A DNA stretch of 64,000 nucleotides, from assembly GCA_041490445.1 (NCBI GenBank), contig JBGPTF010000006.1, forward strand, positions 1-64,000. The letters are read 5' to 3'. Of the stretch, positions 48,574 to 55,692 are shown in pieces. The translations under genes were made by a program, and so were the position numbers. The notes under the pieces are model-generated. The model was not told the origin of the DNA. It saw nothing but the letters and a program-made list of their open reading frames with translations, and made no database searches. The DNA is from JBGPTF01 sp041490445 (lineage in GTDB: Bacteria > Acidobacteriota > Terriglobia > Acidiferrales > UBA7541). Numbering within the stretch: position 1 is the stretch's first letter; each line of letters begins with the position of its first letter.

Positions 48574-48601
48574 ATTATAAGGCCCACCCCTTCATTGTCA
48601 A
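48574..48601 (-). promoter_or_regulatory. Near-consensus sigma-70 promoter of the DUF177-rpmF-plsX-fab run
   Basis: Exact TTGACA (48601-48596), 16-nt spacer, exact TATAAT (48579-48574) on the minus strand. Transcription should begin near 48567, giving a leader of about 27 nt. The strongest promoter match in the window, as expected for ribosomal-protein and lipid genes. Confidence 0.75.
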
Positions 48602-48812
48602 GGAAACGGGCTGTAAGAGGGGGTAGCGCGTCTGCCAATCGAGCATTGACTTTCTCGCACGCGATGAACTGTGAGTTGGAGCGTTTGGAAAGATTTCGCC
48701 GCTCGAACCAGCGGACCTCATTTTGTCCAGCAGGCTCGAGACCTATAATCCACACGCCCGAGATGTGCATTATGGTTCTAGTACCAGACAAAGAACGACC
48801 CTAGCGCGGAGG

Positions 48813-49955
48813 CTAAGGCTCTGGGAGGCGAGCGGTGGCGGCGCCGAGAAGTTCGTGATGCTGGCGCAGGAGGAAATGATCGGTCATGCCCGCAATGTAA
48901 TCGCAGACCACGCGATGGCGCGGCTCGCGCGTGGCCTGCGCGGCATAGAAGGGCGGCATCCTGCCGGGCTGCGCGAGGAAAAACTGGAACAATTCGTCCA
49001 GGGCCTGCACGGAGCGATCACGGTCGGCGACAATCGCCGGATTCGCGTAGAGTCGCGCATATAAGAATTTCTTCAATGCGGCGTTCTGCTCCGCCATCTG
49101 CGGGGAGAAGCTTGCGAGCCTCGCGGGCTGGCGCCGCACATCGTCGGCACTCGCCACGCCGCTCGCTTCGATCCTTCTTCGCGTGTGATCGATCAGATCG
49201 GTGGCGAGCTGGTCGAGGACACCCTTGAGGGCTTCGTTGAATTTCAGTTTGGCGCGGCCCTGCGGGTAGCGGCGATCCACCTCAGCGTAATTCTCCTCGA
49301 ACAGCGGCACGGCTTCGCGAAGAACGCCGAGTTCGAGCAGATGCGCTTCGAAGCCGTCGTCCACGTCCGCGGTGTTGTAGGCAATTTCGTCCACCAGATC
49401 GATCAACTGCGCTTCGAGCGGCGGACGCTGATCGAGCAGATACTCCGCAAGTTCCGGGTATTCCGCGGCAGGATAGTCGTGCGAATGCTTGATGATCCCC
49501 TCGCGCACTTCAAACGTGAGGTTCAGCCCAGGGAAATCGAGATAGCGCTGCTCGAATTGCTCGACGATCCGCAGAGCATGGAGATTATGGTCAAAGCGAT
49601 CGCCGTGGAGACGCATCTGCTGATCGAGCCGCTGCTCGCCGGCATGGCCGAACGGCGGATGGCCGATGTCGTGGACGAGCGCGAGCGCCTCGGCGAGATC
49701 CGTATTCAACCCGAGCGCGCCGGCGACCGTGCGCGCGATCTGCGCGACTTCGAGCGTATGCGTCAGCCGGTTGCGGAAATGGTCGGAGTAGCGCGTGGTG
49801 AAAACCTGCGTCTTCGCTTCGAGGCGCCGGAACGCGCGGGAGTGGATGACGCGATCGCGGTCGCGCGCGTAGTCGCTGCGGTAGGGATGCGAAGGCTCGG
49901 GATAGCGGCGGCCGCGCGAGCGGGCGACGTCCATCGCATAAGGAGCAAGCGCCAT
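48813..49955 (-). CDS. dGTPase-like HD-domain triphosphohydrolase
   Basis: 380 residues. An HD phosphohydrolase related to Dgt, which splits dNTPs into nucleoside and triphosphate. RVIHSRAFRRLEAKTQVFTT, the metal ligands in HTLEVAQIA (His) and LVHDIGHPPFGHAGE (His-Asp) and LVDEIAYNTADVDDG are diagnostic for the Dgt type 2 branch. In-frame ATGs stand at 49964 and 49955; the latter is taken because a TAGAAT box overlaps the former. Upstream of the DUF177 promoter on the same strand, but separated from it by 270 bp. Confidence 0.92.
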   Translation of the reverse strand: MALAPYAMDVARSRGRRYPEPSHPYRSDYARDRDRVIHSRAFRRLEAKTQVFTTRYSDHFRNRLTHTLEVAQIARTVAGALGLNTDLAEALALVHDIGHPPFGHAGEQRLDQQMRLHGDRFDHNLHALRIVEQFEQRYLDFPGLNLTFEVREGIIKHSHDYPAAEYPELAEYLLDQRPPLEAQLIDLVDEIAYNTADVDDGFEAHLLELGVLREAVPLFEENYAEVDRRYPQGRAKLKFNEALKGVLDQLATDLIDHTRRRIEASGVASADDVRRQPARLASFSPQMAEQNAALKKFLYARLYANPAIVADRDRSVQALDELFQFFLAQPGRMPPFYAAQATREPRHRVVCDYIAGMTDHFLLRQHHELLGAATARLPEP

Positions 49956-49962
49956 CGCCGCC

Positions 49963-49968
49963 ATTCTA
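49963..49968 (-). promoter_or_regulatory. Candidate -10 box of the dGTPase-like gene
   Basis: TAGAAT on the minus strand ends 7 nt before the ATG at 49955; no good -35 box and no ribosome site. Confidence 0.3.
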
Positions 49969-50048
49969 ACGTGATTCCCAGCGCGGATGCGCGCCTTGCA
50001 ACTGCCATTCTGGGGCGGGCGGCCCGAAGAGCCGATGATTGTTACAAG

Positions 50049-50741
50049 TCAGAATCGAAAGACGAGGCCGAGGGTAGGCGACTGCGCATGGCTCAGGCCG
50101 CCTGGTTCTAGAAGAGTGAACCGGAGATGCCCAACCAGATAGTCTCTATATTCCGCCTGGAGGGCCCAGTGTGGGGAAAAGGTCCAGTCAACGCCAGCCC
50201 CAAAATTCCCAGTAAAACCGTTATCGAGTCCGGAGTGGAATTGCCCCCCCGTCCCAGCTTCCCAGTGAATACCTCCAATTCCTGCGGTTAGATACGGACG
50301 CCAACGGCCCCGAGAGCGGAATCGCCGGACGTAATTCAAGGAGTAGAAATGCGCGCGGGCAGAGGCCGGAGAGGAAAACAAAAAAGTAGCTGTTCCAGAA
50401 GATATTGTTTGAGTGATTGTATCAGTTGCTGTCAGATTGCTTGGAGCGTAGGAGTAGCTCGCTTCGAGGCCGTCATGCTCTGTCAGCCAGAAGCGGAGGC
50501 CGACCAGCAACCGCCCGGAAGGATGCACATGCGTCTTTATAATCTGGTCCACAAGCTCCGTCTGGTTTCCCAAACCTACTATGAGAATGGATTCGACCGA
50601 CTCGTCTGGAACTACTGCAGATGCGCCGCCCGCGACGAAGAGTTCCCAACGACGGGGACTTGCGTTCTGTGCCAAACCCATCGATGGCGTGAGGAAGAAG
50701 GCGCCAATCAGTGCAATGCTCGCTACCAACCATCGGCACAT
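50049..50741 (-). CDS. Outer-membrane beta-barrel protein, paralogue 1
   Basis: 230 residues with a signal peptide (about 1-25, IALIGAFFLTPSMGLAQ) and an eight-strand OmpA/OmpW-like barrel pattern: DGLEASYSYAPSNLT, ARAHFYSLNYVRRFR, WRPYLTAGIGGIHWE, FGAGVDWTFSPHWALQAEYR and the final strand TLGLVFRF ending in Phe, the usual signal for outer-membrane assembly. Closely similar to the next gene throughout. GGGAGGG precedes the ATG. No pore or enzyme function can be read. Confidence 0.85.
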   Translation of the reverse strand: MCRWLVASIALIGAFFLTPSMGLAQNASPRRWELFVAGGASAVVPDESVESILIVGLGNQTELVDQIIKTHVHPSGRLLVGLRFWLTEHDGLEASYSYAPSNLTATDTITQTISSGTATFLFSSPASARAHFYSLNYVRRFRSRGRWRPYLTAGIGGIHWEAGTGGQFHSGLDNGFTGNFGAGVDWTFSPHWALQAEYRDYLVGHLRFTLLEPGGLSHAQSPTLGLVFRF

Positions 50742-50761
50742 TCGCCCTCCCTTCGCACGAG

Positions 50762-51460
50762 TCAGAATCGAAAGACGAGGCCGACAGTTGGCGACTGCGC
50801 ATGGCTCAGGCCGGTTGGGGGAGCCAAGTTGAACACTCGGGGGTGTTCGACCAAGTAGTCCCTGTATTCCGCCTGGAGTGCCCAGTGGGAAGAGAACGAC
50901 CAGTCCATGCCGAGACCGAAATTGCCGGTGAAACCATTGTCGAAGTCTTGCTGGAACAGCGGCCCGAACGCCGCTTCCCAGTGGACACCACCGATTCCGG
51001 CAGTTAGGTAGGGTCGCCAGCGGCTCCGGGGGCGGAATCGCCGGACATAATTGAAGGAGTAAAAATGAGCGCGCACGGATGCGTCGAATAACTGAATTGT
51101 CGTCGTAGCGGTCATCGGGGGGATGAGCGTGAGGGTGGTTACGATGGTCCCAGTGATGTTACTCGGAGCGTAGGAATAGCTGGCCTCGAACCCGTCCTGA
51201 GGTGTGAGCCAGTACCGGAATCCTGTGAGCAGCCGCCCGGCCGGATGAATGTGGGTTTTGAAGTCACTGGTGACGAACGCGGGTTGATTGTTGATATCGA
51301 CAAATATACTGGCCTCGTTCGACTTATCCGTGACAGTCGATGCGCCCCCAGCGACGAAGAACTCCCAACGCGCCGAGTGCGAAGTCTGCGCCCTGGTTAG
51401 GAACGGAGTCAGAATCAAAATGGCAAATAGAACGCCTGCTCGTGCCGCCTGACGGCACAT
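50762..51460 (-). CDS. Outer-membrane beta-barrel protein, paralogue 2
   Basis: 232 residues, the same architecture as paralogue 1: signal peptide (about 1-24), DGFEASYSYAPSNITG, VRAHFYSFNYVRRFRPRSRW, GLGMDWSFSSHWALQAEYRD, ending TVGLVFRF. The last 50 bp of the two genes are nearly identical. The start-to-stop gap is 20 bp, so they are co-transcribed and arose by tandem duplication. AGGGGGAA precedes the ATG. Confidence 0.85.
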   Translation of the reverse strand: MCRQAARAGVLFAILILTPFLTRAQTSHSARWEFFVAGGASTVTDKSNEASIFVDINNQPAFVTSDFKTHIHPAGRLLTGFRYWLTPQDGFEASYSYAPSNITGTIVTTLTLIPPMTATTTIQLFDASVRAHFYSFNYVRRFRPRSRWRPYLTAGIGGVHWEAAFGPLFQQDFDNGFTGNFGLGMDWSFSSHWALQAEYRDYLVEHPRVFNLAPPTGLSHAQSPTVGLVFRF

Positions 51461-51637
51461 TTGTTCCCCCTTCTCGCGTTCGGAGCGAGATTTTCAGAGG
51501 CCCTGCGCAGAACCTCTGACTGGAGACATCGGCGGTCACTTCTCGGGCGCACGCGATTTTAATGCTCCCAGTTGGCAGCGCCTAGCCCCTAGGCGCCCCC
51601 TAGGCTTCGTGAACTATTCCCCGCCAACCCACCCAAT

Positions 51638-52408
51638 TCACTGGGTTACCAATGCACTCGCCGGGGAGAGCGAAGCATTGATGGAGCAACTAGAGAACTG
51701 CGCGGAATTATACGTGCAACTTGCCTGCCAGGGGTAATTGTATTGGGTGCCCGTCTGCTTTGCATGAACCAAAACGCGCGCACCCTCTGGCACGGCCATG
51801 AGTTGTGGGCTGAGCACAGAATTTGTGTCAATGGCATAAGCAAGAGCCCCGGCCACGGAGGCCGCGGTTGAATTCGCGCCAACGGATGCCGTAGCCGTTT
51901 GTCCATTGATTGACACTGACACGCTGCCTGTATTCCAAACAGTTTCTTGTACAGGTTGGCGGACACACAGGCCGTCCGGGTCCGGGCCGCACACAGTTTC
52001 ATAAATAGTAATGGTTGTCGATGCAACCGAACCACTCAACGTGATTGTCCCTTGTGCGGCAGGGGATGGCTGCCGCGCACAGGAAAGGAAGACTGGCGCG
52101 TTTGGTCCACACCCTGGCAAACTCGCGATCGCCATGCAGCCACTATTGTCGTGCGCAAAGTACACGGCGTTATCCAGAACGTGCGTGACGCTAACTCTCA
52201 ATCCGTTGTTAGGTATTGTCACAACACCGGCCGTTGCGCAGGTCGGACAGCAAATCAATTCACTTAGCTGGAACGCTTGCCAAAGGATTGTGTCGTTAGC
52301 TGGACCATCGATATTGAGGTTAACGCCAGGGTCTCCCCCACCATCATTGCAACTGGTGAGCATGACTAGTCCGAGAACGAAGGGCAGCCAACCAAGCCGG
52401 GATTTCAT
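51638..52408 (-). CDS. Cysteine-rich putative lipoprotein
   Basis: 256 residues. Signal peptide with a lipobox-like LTSC (Cys20), followed by NDGGGDPGV, a flexible linker. The mature chain is Ser/Thr/Ala-rich and beta-strand-like (ITLSGSVASTTITIYETVCG, SVSINGQTATASVGANSTAA) with about a dozen Cys including CCPTC, likely disulfide-bonded. No known family. AGGAGG lies just before the ATG. In the same direction as the beta-barrel genes downstream. Surface or periplasmic protein of unknown role. Confidence 0.65.
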   Translation of the reverse strand: MKSRLGWLPFVLGLVMLTSCNDGGGDPGVNLNIDGPANDTILWQAFQLSELICCPTCATAGVVTIPNNGLRVSVTHVLDNAVYFAHDNSGCMAIASLPGCGPNAPVFLSCARQPSPAAQGTITLSGSVASTTITIYETVCGPDPDGLCVRQPVQETVWNTGSVSVSINGQTATASVGANSTAASVAGALAYAIDTNSVLSPQLMAVPEGARVLVHAKQTGTQYNYPWQASCTYNSAQFSSCSINASLSPASALVTQ

Positions 52409-52429
52409 ACATTCCTCCTGCGCCGCAGA

Positions 52430-53263
52430 TCAAAATCCGAGACTGGTGAAGAATTGGTTTAGGTTCGACTCGGTGAAAAAAAAGACCATCGGGCGCCGAA
52501 CCATGTAGCCGTGATCGCCGAAGAGCACCTGGTTCGTCATGTCCACGCCTGTCGTGGCGCCGATCATGCTCTTCATCGAATTGACGTATGCCGTGTCGTA
52601 GCCGCGGTCACCCGTCGCAGCGGCGTAGGCGACCATCACCGCCTCGGCCGGATAGAAGTTTGATCCGGAACTCATCATCCCGGGAGCGTTCTGCTGGAAA
52701 AACGCCTTGAGATCGGAAAACTCATTGGGGCTGACAGACACTGTCCAAGTGCCGTATTGATTCTGGGTGGCGGTTATGTTGGGATCGGTCGCGTTGGGGG
52801 CGAAGTACCCATTCGGTACGGTAATCGCCGCATACTGCGCGTAGAGACTCTGCTGTTGCGATCCGCTCATTGTGGCAATCGAGCTGTTAATCAGTTGTGT
52901 CGCGGCGTTAGCGAGTTGCTGGGGAGTGATGCTCGGCAAACCGGACTGGCGCGCGCCCCAGTCCGCGTTAGCCACGCGGCTGATGTCCGCAGACGAGAAG
53001 CTCCAGGCGGCCCGGGATTGGACATAGGTGTTCCAACTTCCGAGTACTTGCTGTGTGCTGGCCCCTGAGGTCGAACCCTGAATCGCGACGCCATATTGCG
53101 CGACGCCGCCAGTCGTGTCCTGGAGAGCCGCCGCCGGAGAGAAACCGCCGCTCTGCGCCAAAACTGCCTGCCCTGCGAACCAGCAGGCCAATGTAGCAAA
53201 CGTCAGTAGAACGATTCCGGCAAGAATCCGGGGCCGGATTGTTTCGAGGATGCGACGAAGCAT
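52430..53263 (-). CDS. Secreted hypothetical protein
   Basis: 277 residues. A signal peptide (about 14-36: GIVLLTFATLACWFAGQAVL then AQ) leads a chain rich in Ser, Gln, Ala and Asn without a recognised domain. Segments such as SWNTYVQSRAAWSFSSADIS and FSDLKAFFQQNAPGMMSSGS are helical and polar; Trp and Tyr are frequent. The C-terminus RPMVFFFTESNLNQFFTSLGF is hydrophobic and ends in Phe. AGGAGG is well placed before the ATG, and a promoter lies just upstream. Only 21 bp before the lipoprotein gene, so the two form an operon. Confidence 0.65.
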   Translation of the reverse strand: MLRRILETIRPRILAGIVLLTFATLACWFAGQAVLAQSGGFSPAAALQDTTGGVAQYGVAIQGSTSGASTQQVLGSWNTYVQSRAAWSFSSADISRVANADWGARQSGLPSITPQQLANAATQLINSSIATMSGSQQQSLYAQYAAITVPNGYFAPNATDPNITATQNQYGTWTVSVSPNEFSDLKAFFQQNAPGMMSSGSNFYPAEAVMVAYAAATGDRGYDTAYVNSMKSMIGATTGVDMTNQVLFGDHGYMVRRPMVFFFTESNLNQFFTSLGF

Positions 53264-53287
53264 GAGGCACCTCCTACGTGGGTTGAC

Positions 53288-53316
53288 AATAACTCTAACG
53301 GTGGGGGCAATGTCAA
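53288..53316 (-). promoter_or_regulatory. Candidate promoter of the secreted-protein operon
   Basis: Exact TTGACA (53316-53311), 17-nt spacer, weak -10 GTTATT (53293-53288) on the minus strand; 24 bp remain to the ATG, which has a strong ribosome site. Confidence 0.4.
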
Positions 53317-53459
53317 GAAGATATATAATAATTTATGGCACTAAATCATCTGCATACAACTTGCGACTTGGAGGACAGGCGGTGACTCTTCAGGCGGAGT
53401 CGACACTTCGCAGGAGCATTCCTCGGGGTGGCGACTTCCAAATTGCTTGATGCGGGCTG

Positions 53460-54179
53460 CTAGCTTTTGCTGGGGAGGAGTTCGAGTTGCTGGTCGGCCT
53501 GCTGGGCCGCGCCGGTATCGGGAAATTCGGACTTGATCTGGTTGTAAAGCCTTGCGGCCTCGGCGGGATTCGTTTTGCGGTAATGATCGGCAAGCGCGAG
53601 CATCACCACCGGCTTCGGCACCAGCACGCCCGGCCTAGCCATCAATCCCTGGTAGAGCTTGACGGCTTCGTCGGCATGTCCCAGGCGGTCGCTGAGCTGG
53701 GCGATTTCAAATCGCGCCAGCGCGGAAAGCTCCTCGCCTCCGCTCGCATCGAGTTCGCGGAGCCACTTCAGCGCTTCGTCATTGCGGCCAAGCCTTTCCA
53801 GGCTGAGCGCCGCGTAATAGCGCACCATCTGCCCGGGACGCGTCCGCGGATAGTGCTTCGCAATTTCCAGGAATTTCTTCGACGCATCCTCGTACTTGTT
53901 TTTCTCGGCAACGTAGGTAGTCTCGCCGGGCTGTTCGGGCTCGCCCACGCCGCGAATCCGAGCATTGAAAACCTTCATGGCGTCGTCGAGCGCCGCCGAA
54001 GCCTTCGCGGTCTGCCGGTCGGAATAAAACCGCCAGCCAAAGATTCCGAGCCCCGCCACAATCGCCAGAGCCAGAATCCACGTGACCATCTTCTGGTGCG
54101 TGGTGACGGCTTCGAAGCCGTGGACGAAGGTTTCGCGAAACTCGTCCTTCTTCAGCTCTTTACGCGAGATGTGCGCCAC
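53460..54179 (-). CDS. Membrane-anchored TPR protein, YfgM-like
   Basis: 239 residues. A cytoplasmic N-terminus (HISRKELKKDEFRETFVHGF), one membrane helix (about 33-51, MVTWILALAIVAGLGIFGW) and periplasmic tetratricopeptide repeats (DASKKFLEIAKHYPRTRPGQ, AALSLERLGRNDEALKWLRE, EIAQLSDRLGHADEAVKLYQ). This matches the TPR_21/YfgM type that works with PpiD at the Sec translocon; a PpiD-like protein is encoded at 11-12.9 kb. GTG at 54179 behind GGGGGAG. Confidence 0.8.
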   Translation of the reverse strand: MAHISRKELKKDEFRETFVHGFEAVTTHQKMVTWILALAIVAGLGIFGWRFYSDRQTAKASAALDDAMKVFNARIRGVGEPEQPGETTYVAEKNKYEDASKKFLEIAKHYPRTRPGQMVRYYAALSLERLGRNDEALKWLRELDASGGEELSALARFEIAQLSDRLGHADEAVKLYQGLMARPGVLVPKPVVMLALADHYRKTNPAEAARLYNQIKSEFPDTGAAQQADQQLELLPSKS

Positions 54180-54272
54180 TACGTCTCCCCCTCCGCACGG
54201 ACGAAAAGTTCATCCTATCACAGAAGCATTCCGCTCCGCCGCCGTGCCGCGCCGCCCCGCGCGGACCGCAAC

Positions 54273-54308
54273 AAAAAAAAGGCCCCTCCCGCCGGAGCAG
54301 GCAGGGCC
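54273..54308 (-). terminator. Intrinsic terminator of the cold-shock gene
   Basis: On the minus strand GGGCC...GGCCC encloses an inner GC stem and is followed at once by eight U. Located 19 bp past the cold-shock stop codon. The clearest Rho-independent terminator in the window. Confidence 0.75.
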
Positions 54309-54326
54309 CAAGACTTTTCCTCAGCG

Positions 54327-54533
54327 CTAGACCTTGGTCACGTTTTCGGCCTGGAGGCCCTTGGGGCCCTGCTTGACCTCAAACTCGACAAGCTGCCCCT
54401 CGGCCAAGGACTTGTAGCCGTCCATCTGGATGGCTGAAAAGTGGACGAAAACATCTTCGCCCGACTGGCGCTGAATGAACCCGAAGCCCTTCGATGCGTT
54501 GAACCACTTCACAACACCCTGTTCTCTAGCCAA
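54327..54533 (-). CDS. Cold-shock domain protein
   Basis: 68 residues, a single cold-shock domain binding single-stranded RNA and DNA. GVVKWFNASKGFGFIQ contains RNP1 (KGFGFI) and DVFVHFSAI contains RNP2; EGQLVEFEVKQGPKGLQAEN closes the fold. The start is a TTG at 54533 because GAGGAG lies 8 nt upstream and the product then has the normal length; the longer frame to 54581 includes the ribosome site. Monocistronic with its own terminator. Confidence 0.95.
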   Translation of the reverse strand: MAREQGVVKWFNASKGFGFIQRQSGEDVFVHFSAIQMDGYKSLAEGQLVEFEVKQGPKGLQAENVTKV

Positions 54534-54720
54534 TGTTTCTACTCCTCGTTCGGTGATGTTGTTTGGTGCTTGTAACGCCAATCGGTAGCAGAAAGATGCC
54601 CGCGGCCGACGAACTCCGCACTCCTACGGTATTACAAGACCGGCTCAGGGCGCCGATTGTGGCACAAGTTTCTTGAAACTGTCCAGAGTGAGCGGTGTGG
54701 GAGGGAATGAAGAGTGAGAA

Positions 54721-55065
54721 TCAGTGATAACTCGCCACGGCCGCCTTTTCGTCCGAGTGCACCTCGAAGACGGTGAACAGGCGCGTGATCTGCAAGAGCT
54801 CGTGGGTCCGCTTGGTCAGATGGAGAAGCTTCAGCTCCCCGCCGCGGGAGCGTGTCGTCGTGAAGCCGCTGACGAGCTCGCCGATCCCGGAGCTGTCGAT
54901 GTAATCCACGTCGGCGAGATTCAAGATGATTTTCGTTTGTCCCTTTTCGATCAGTCCGCGAATTGTTTCGCGCAGCAACGCGCTGCCTTCGCCGAGCGCG
55001 ATGCGCCCGCTCAGGTCCACAATGATCACACCGTCCACTTCCCGCGGAGTAGCATGCAACTTCAC
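54721..55065 (-). CDS. STAS-domain anti-anti-sigma factor
   Basis: 114 residues of the SpoIIAA/RsbV type. VDGVIIVDLSGRIALGEGSA, then IILNLADVDYIDSSGIGEL with the phosphorylatable Ser58 (or Ser59), then the helix-strand GGELKLLHLTKRTHELLQIT. Unphosphorylated it would sequester the kinase encoded just upstream. GTG at 55065 follows AGGAGG and starts 4 nt after the kinase stop, so they are co-translated. Confidence 0.9.
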   Translation of the reverse strand: MKLHATPREVDGVIIVDLSGRIALGEGSALLRETIRGLIEKGQTKIILNLADVDYIDSSGIGELVSGFTTTRSRGGELKLLHLTKRTHELLQITRLFTVFEVHSDEKAAVASYH

Positions 55066-55069
55066 CGGA

Positions 55070-55534
55070 TCAGGCCTCCTTGCCTCGCACGGGCCCGGTT
55101 CCGTTCGGGGAGCGGGGCAGCCGCTTGGCCATCACCACTTCGGCGCCACCGTCGCGTGATCGGAGAACTTCGAACTCATCCATGAAGGCGCGCATCAGGA
55201 AAATGCCGCGACCGGAGGTCCGGAGCAGGTTTTCCTCGGAAAGCGGGTCGGGGATTGCACCCAGTTCGAATCCGGGTCCCTGGTCAATGACGTGGATGAC
55301 CATTTTCTCCGGCGCGAGTTCAACTGTCAGATGAATCTTCTTGCCGCGCTCGCGCTGATTGCCATAGTGATACGCGTTGATCATGCCCTCGCGCACCGAC
55401 ATTCCGATCTTGTGGCAGTCTTCCTCTTCGAAGCCGGCGGCGCCGGCGATCCCGAGAACAACTTGTTCGGCCAGGTCAACGCTGTCCAGCAGCGTTTCCA
55501 GGAGGATGTCAACCCGCTTGGTCGGTTCTGTCAT
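55070..55534 (-). CDS. RsbW/SpoIIAB-like serine kinase (anti-sigma type)
   Basis: 154 residues, an HATPase_c_2 GHKL kinase. N box VREGMINAYHYGN, G1 DQGPGFEL and G2 SGRGIFLMRAFMDE are present; the C-terminus has the closing strand AEVVMAKRLP. It should phosphorylate the neighbouring STAS protein; its other partner, a sigma factor or effector, is not encoded here. ATG at 55534 lacks a strong ribosome site, an in-frame ATG at 55597 is less likely. Confidence 0.88.
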   Translation of the reverse strand: MTEPTKRVDILLETLLDSVDLAEQVVLGIAGAAGFEEEDCHKIGMSVREGMINAYHYGNQRERGKKIHLTVELAPEKMVIHVIDQGPGFELGAIPDPLSEENLLRTSGRGIFLMRAFMDEFEVLRSRDGGAEVVMAKRLPRSPNGTGPVRGKEA

Positions 55535-55692
55535 CCAAGATCGATTTGGCACGAAAAAAGCTTTGTATGCGTAGCACAGGGCGCTCGCGGAAGTCAATCA
55601 AACACGCGATGGCGTCTGGGTGCCCTGCTTGCAGCAGGCGTCTCCGCTTACGCAACGCCGGCGTGCCGCCGGTTCTTTCGCCTTCCGTGGGT

